The notes under the pieces are model-generated. The model was not told the DNA's origin. It ran no database searches and was given only the letters and a program-made list of their open reading frames with translations. 64,000 bases of DNA from Vespula vulgaris (Eukaryota > Arthropoda > Insecta > Hymenoptera > Vespidae), in NCBI RefSeq assembly GCF_905475345.1, contig NC_066587.1, forward strand, positions 19,049,558-19,113,557. The letters are read 5' to 3'. The position numbers and the translations under genes were made by a program. Of the stretch, positions 63,467 through 64,000 are shown in pieces; position 1 is the stretch's first letter; each line of letters begins with the position of its first letter.

Positions 63467-64000
63467 GTGAGTGTGTGACTTGATGTTATTTATATACTCT
63501 TAAATTATAATTATATACTCTTAAAGACTTATTTCGCTCGCACAATCGTATCTTTGTATACGTGTTCTCGTGGAGGTAGGTAAAGGATAATGTATTCAGA
63601 GTTACTCACAAAGTTTGAAAGGGAGAAACAGTTTATAACTCAAAATTCATCGATTAAAAGTACATTTAAGTTGGGTAACGAACGTTCATCTCGTACGCAT
63701 GTATAATGAAATAATAAAATTGTTTAAGCGAGAGCCCTACGGATATACGCTTACCGTAGACTATAAACAAAATATTTCGATTTTTTTTATAATGCTCATT
63801 ACGCCTTAAGGTAATAGGAGGAAGGAGAGAGGTAGGGGTAGGGATAAGGAAGAGGAAAGAGAGAGAGAGAGAAATAGATAGATAGATGTATAGACGAAAG
63901 TCGTTGTAAACAAAGAGATAGATAGAAGGACACGGGATACGGAGGTAGGAAAAAGGAATTTGAAGATTCGCAAGGGAAAACTTAATAAGAGTTATAGCCG
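63467..64000 (+). other. Intron after NPL4 exon 9; right end of window
   Basis: No further NPL4 exon is found. The stretch is AT-rich, then GA-rich (about 63825-63880, with ATAG units). Confidence 0.6.

Overview
The window is nuclear DNA from an insect, most likely a hymenopteran. Genes are split by many introns with ordinary GT-AG borders. Microsatellites are very abundant, and all ten recognisable genes are animal genes with insect-like sequence. The hymenopteran call is an inference: the CpG/TCGA-rich sequence around the ion-channel gene contrasts with the AT-rich sequence around the housekeeping genes, and the farnesyl diphosphate synthase is divergent. There are no bacterial, viral or CRISPR features. 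Exon models below were built by hand: splice sites were read from the sequence and reading phase was checked across every junction.

Layout. (1) 1-30,359, minus: the first 15 coding exons of a T-type (Cav3) voltage-gated calcium channel alpha1 subunit, from the start codon to S2-S3 of repeat II; the gene runs off the left edge. Its first intron is about 11.5 kb and looks like a textbook U12-type AT-AC intron. (2) 30,360-33,639: microsatellite-rich upstream sequence with no recognisable gene. (3) 33,640-37,377, minus: complete SPATA20-like gene (804 aa, mitochondrial-type leader). (4) 38,363-40,967: BRK1/HSPC300 (plus), then two complex I accessory subunits arranged head to head, NDUFA11 (minus) and NDUFV3 (plus). 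(5) 41,761-44,798, plus: farnesyl diphosphate synthase (395 aa) with an altered first Asp-rich region. (6) 45,275-46,872, minus: NOL8-like nucleolar protein without the RRM. (7) 47,505-50,385, minus: SLC26 sulfate/anion transporter (637 aa). (8) 52,026-60,621, minus: DeSI-1-type PPPDE isopeptidase fused to a C-terminal PUL-like domain (563 aa). (9) 61,030-63,466, plus: NPL4, first nine exons, running off the right edge.

How the genes relate. The two complex I subunits share a promoter interval of about 0.66 kb. The PPPDE-PUL protein and NPL4 share an interval of about 0.41 kb; PUL domains and NPL4 both act with the p97/Cdc48 segregase, so this may be a co-regulated ubiquitin/SUMO-processing pair. 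The other neighbours (actin nucleation, isoprenoid synthesis, ribosome biogenesis, anion transport) look like an ordinary housekeeping cluster.

The most notable points are the U12 AT-AC intron of the calcium channel, two probable GC-AG introns, the PPPDE-PUL fusion next to NPL4, the RRM-less NOL8, the altered FPPS active-site region, and long low-complexity coding tracts (49 acidic residues and 18 glutamines) in the channel.
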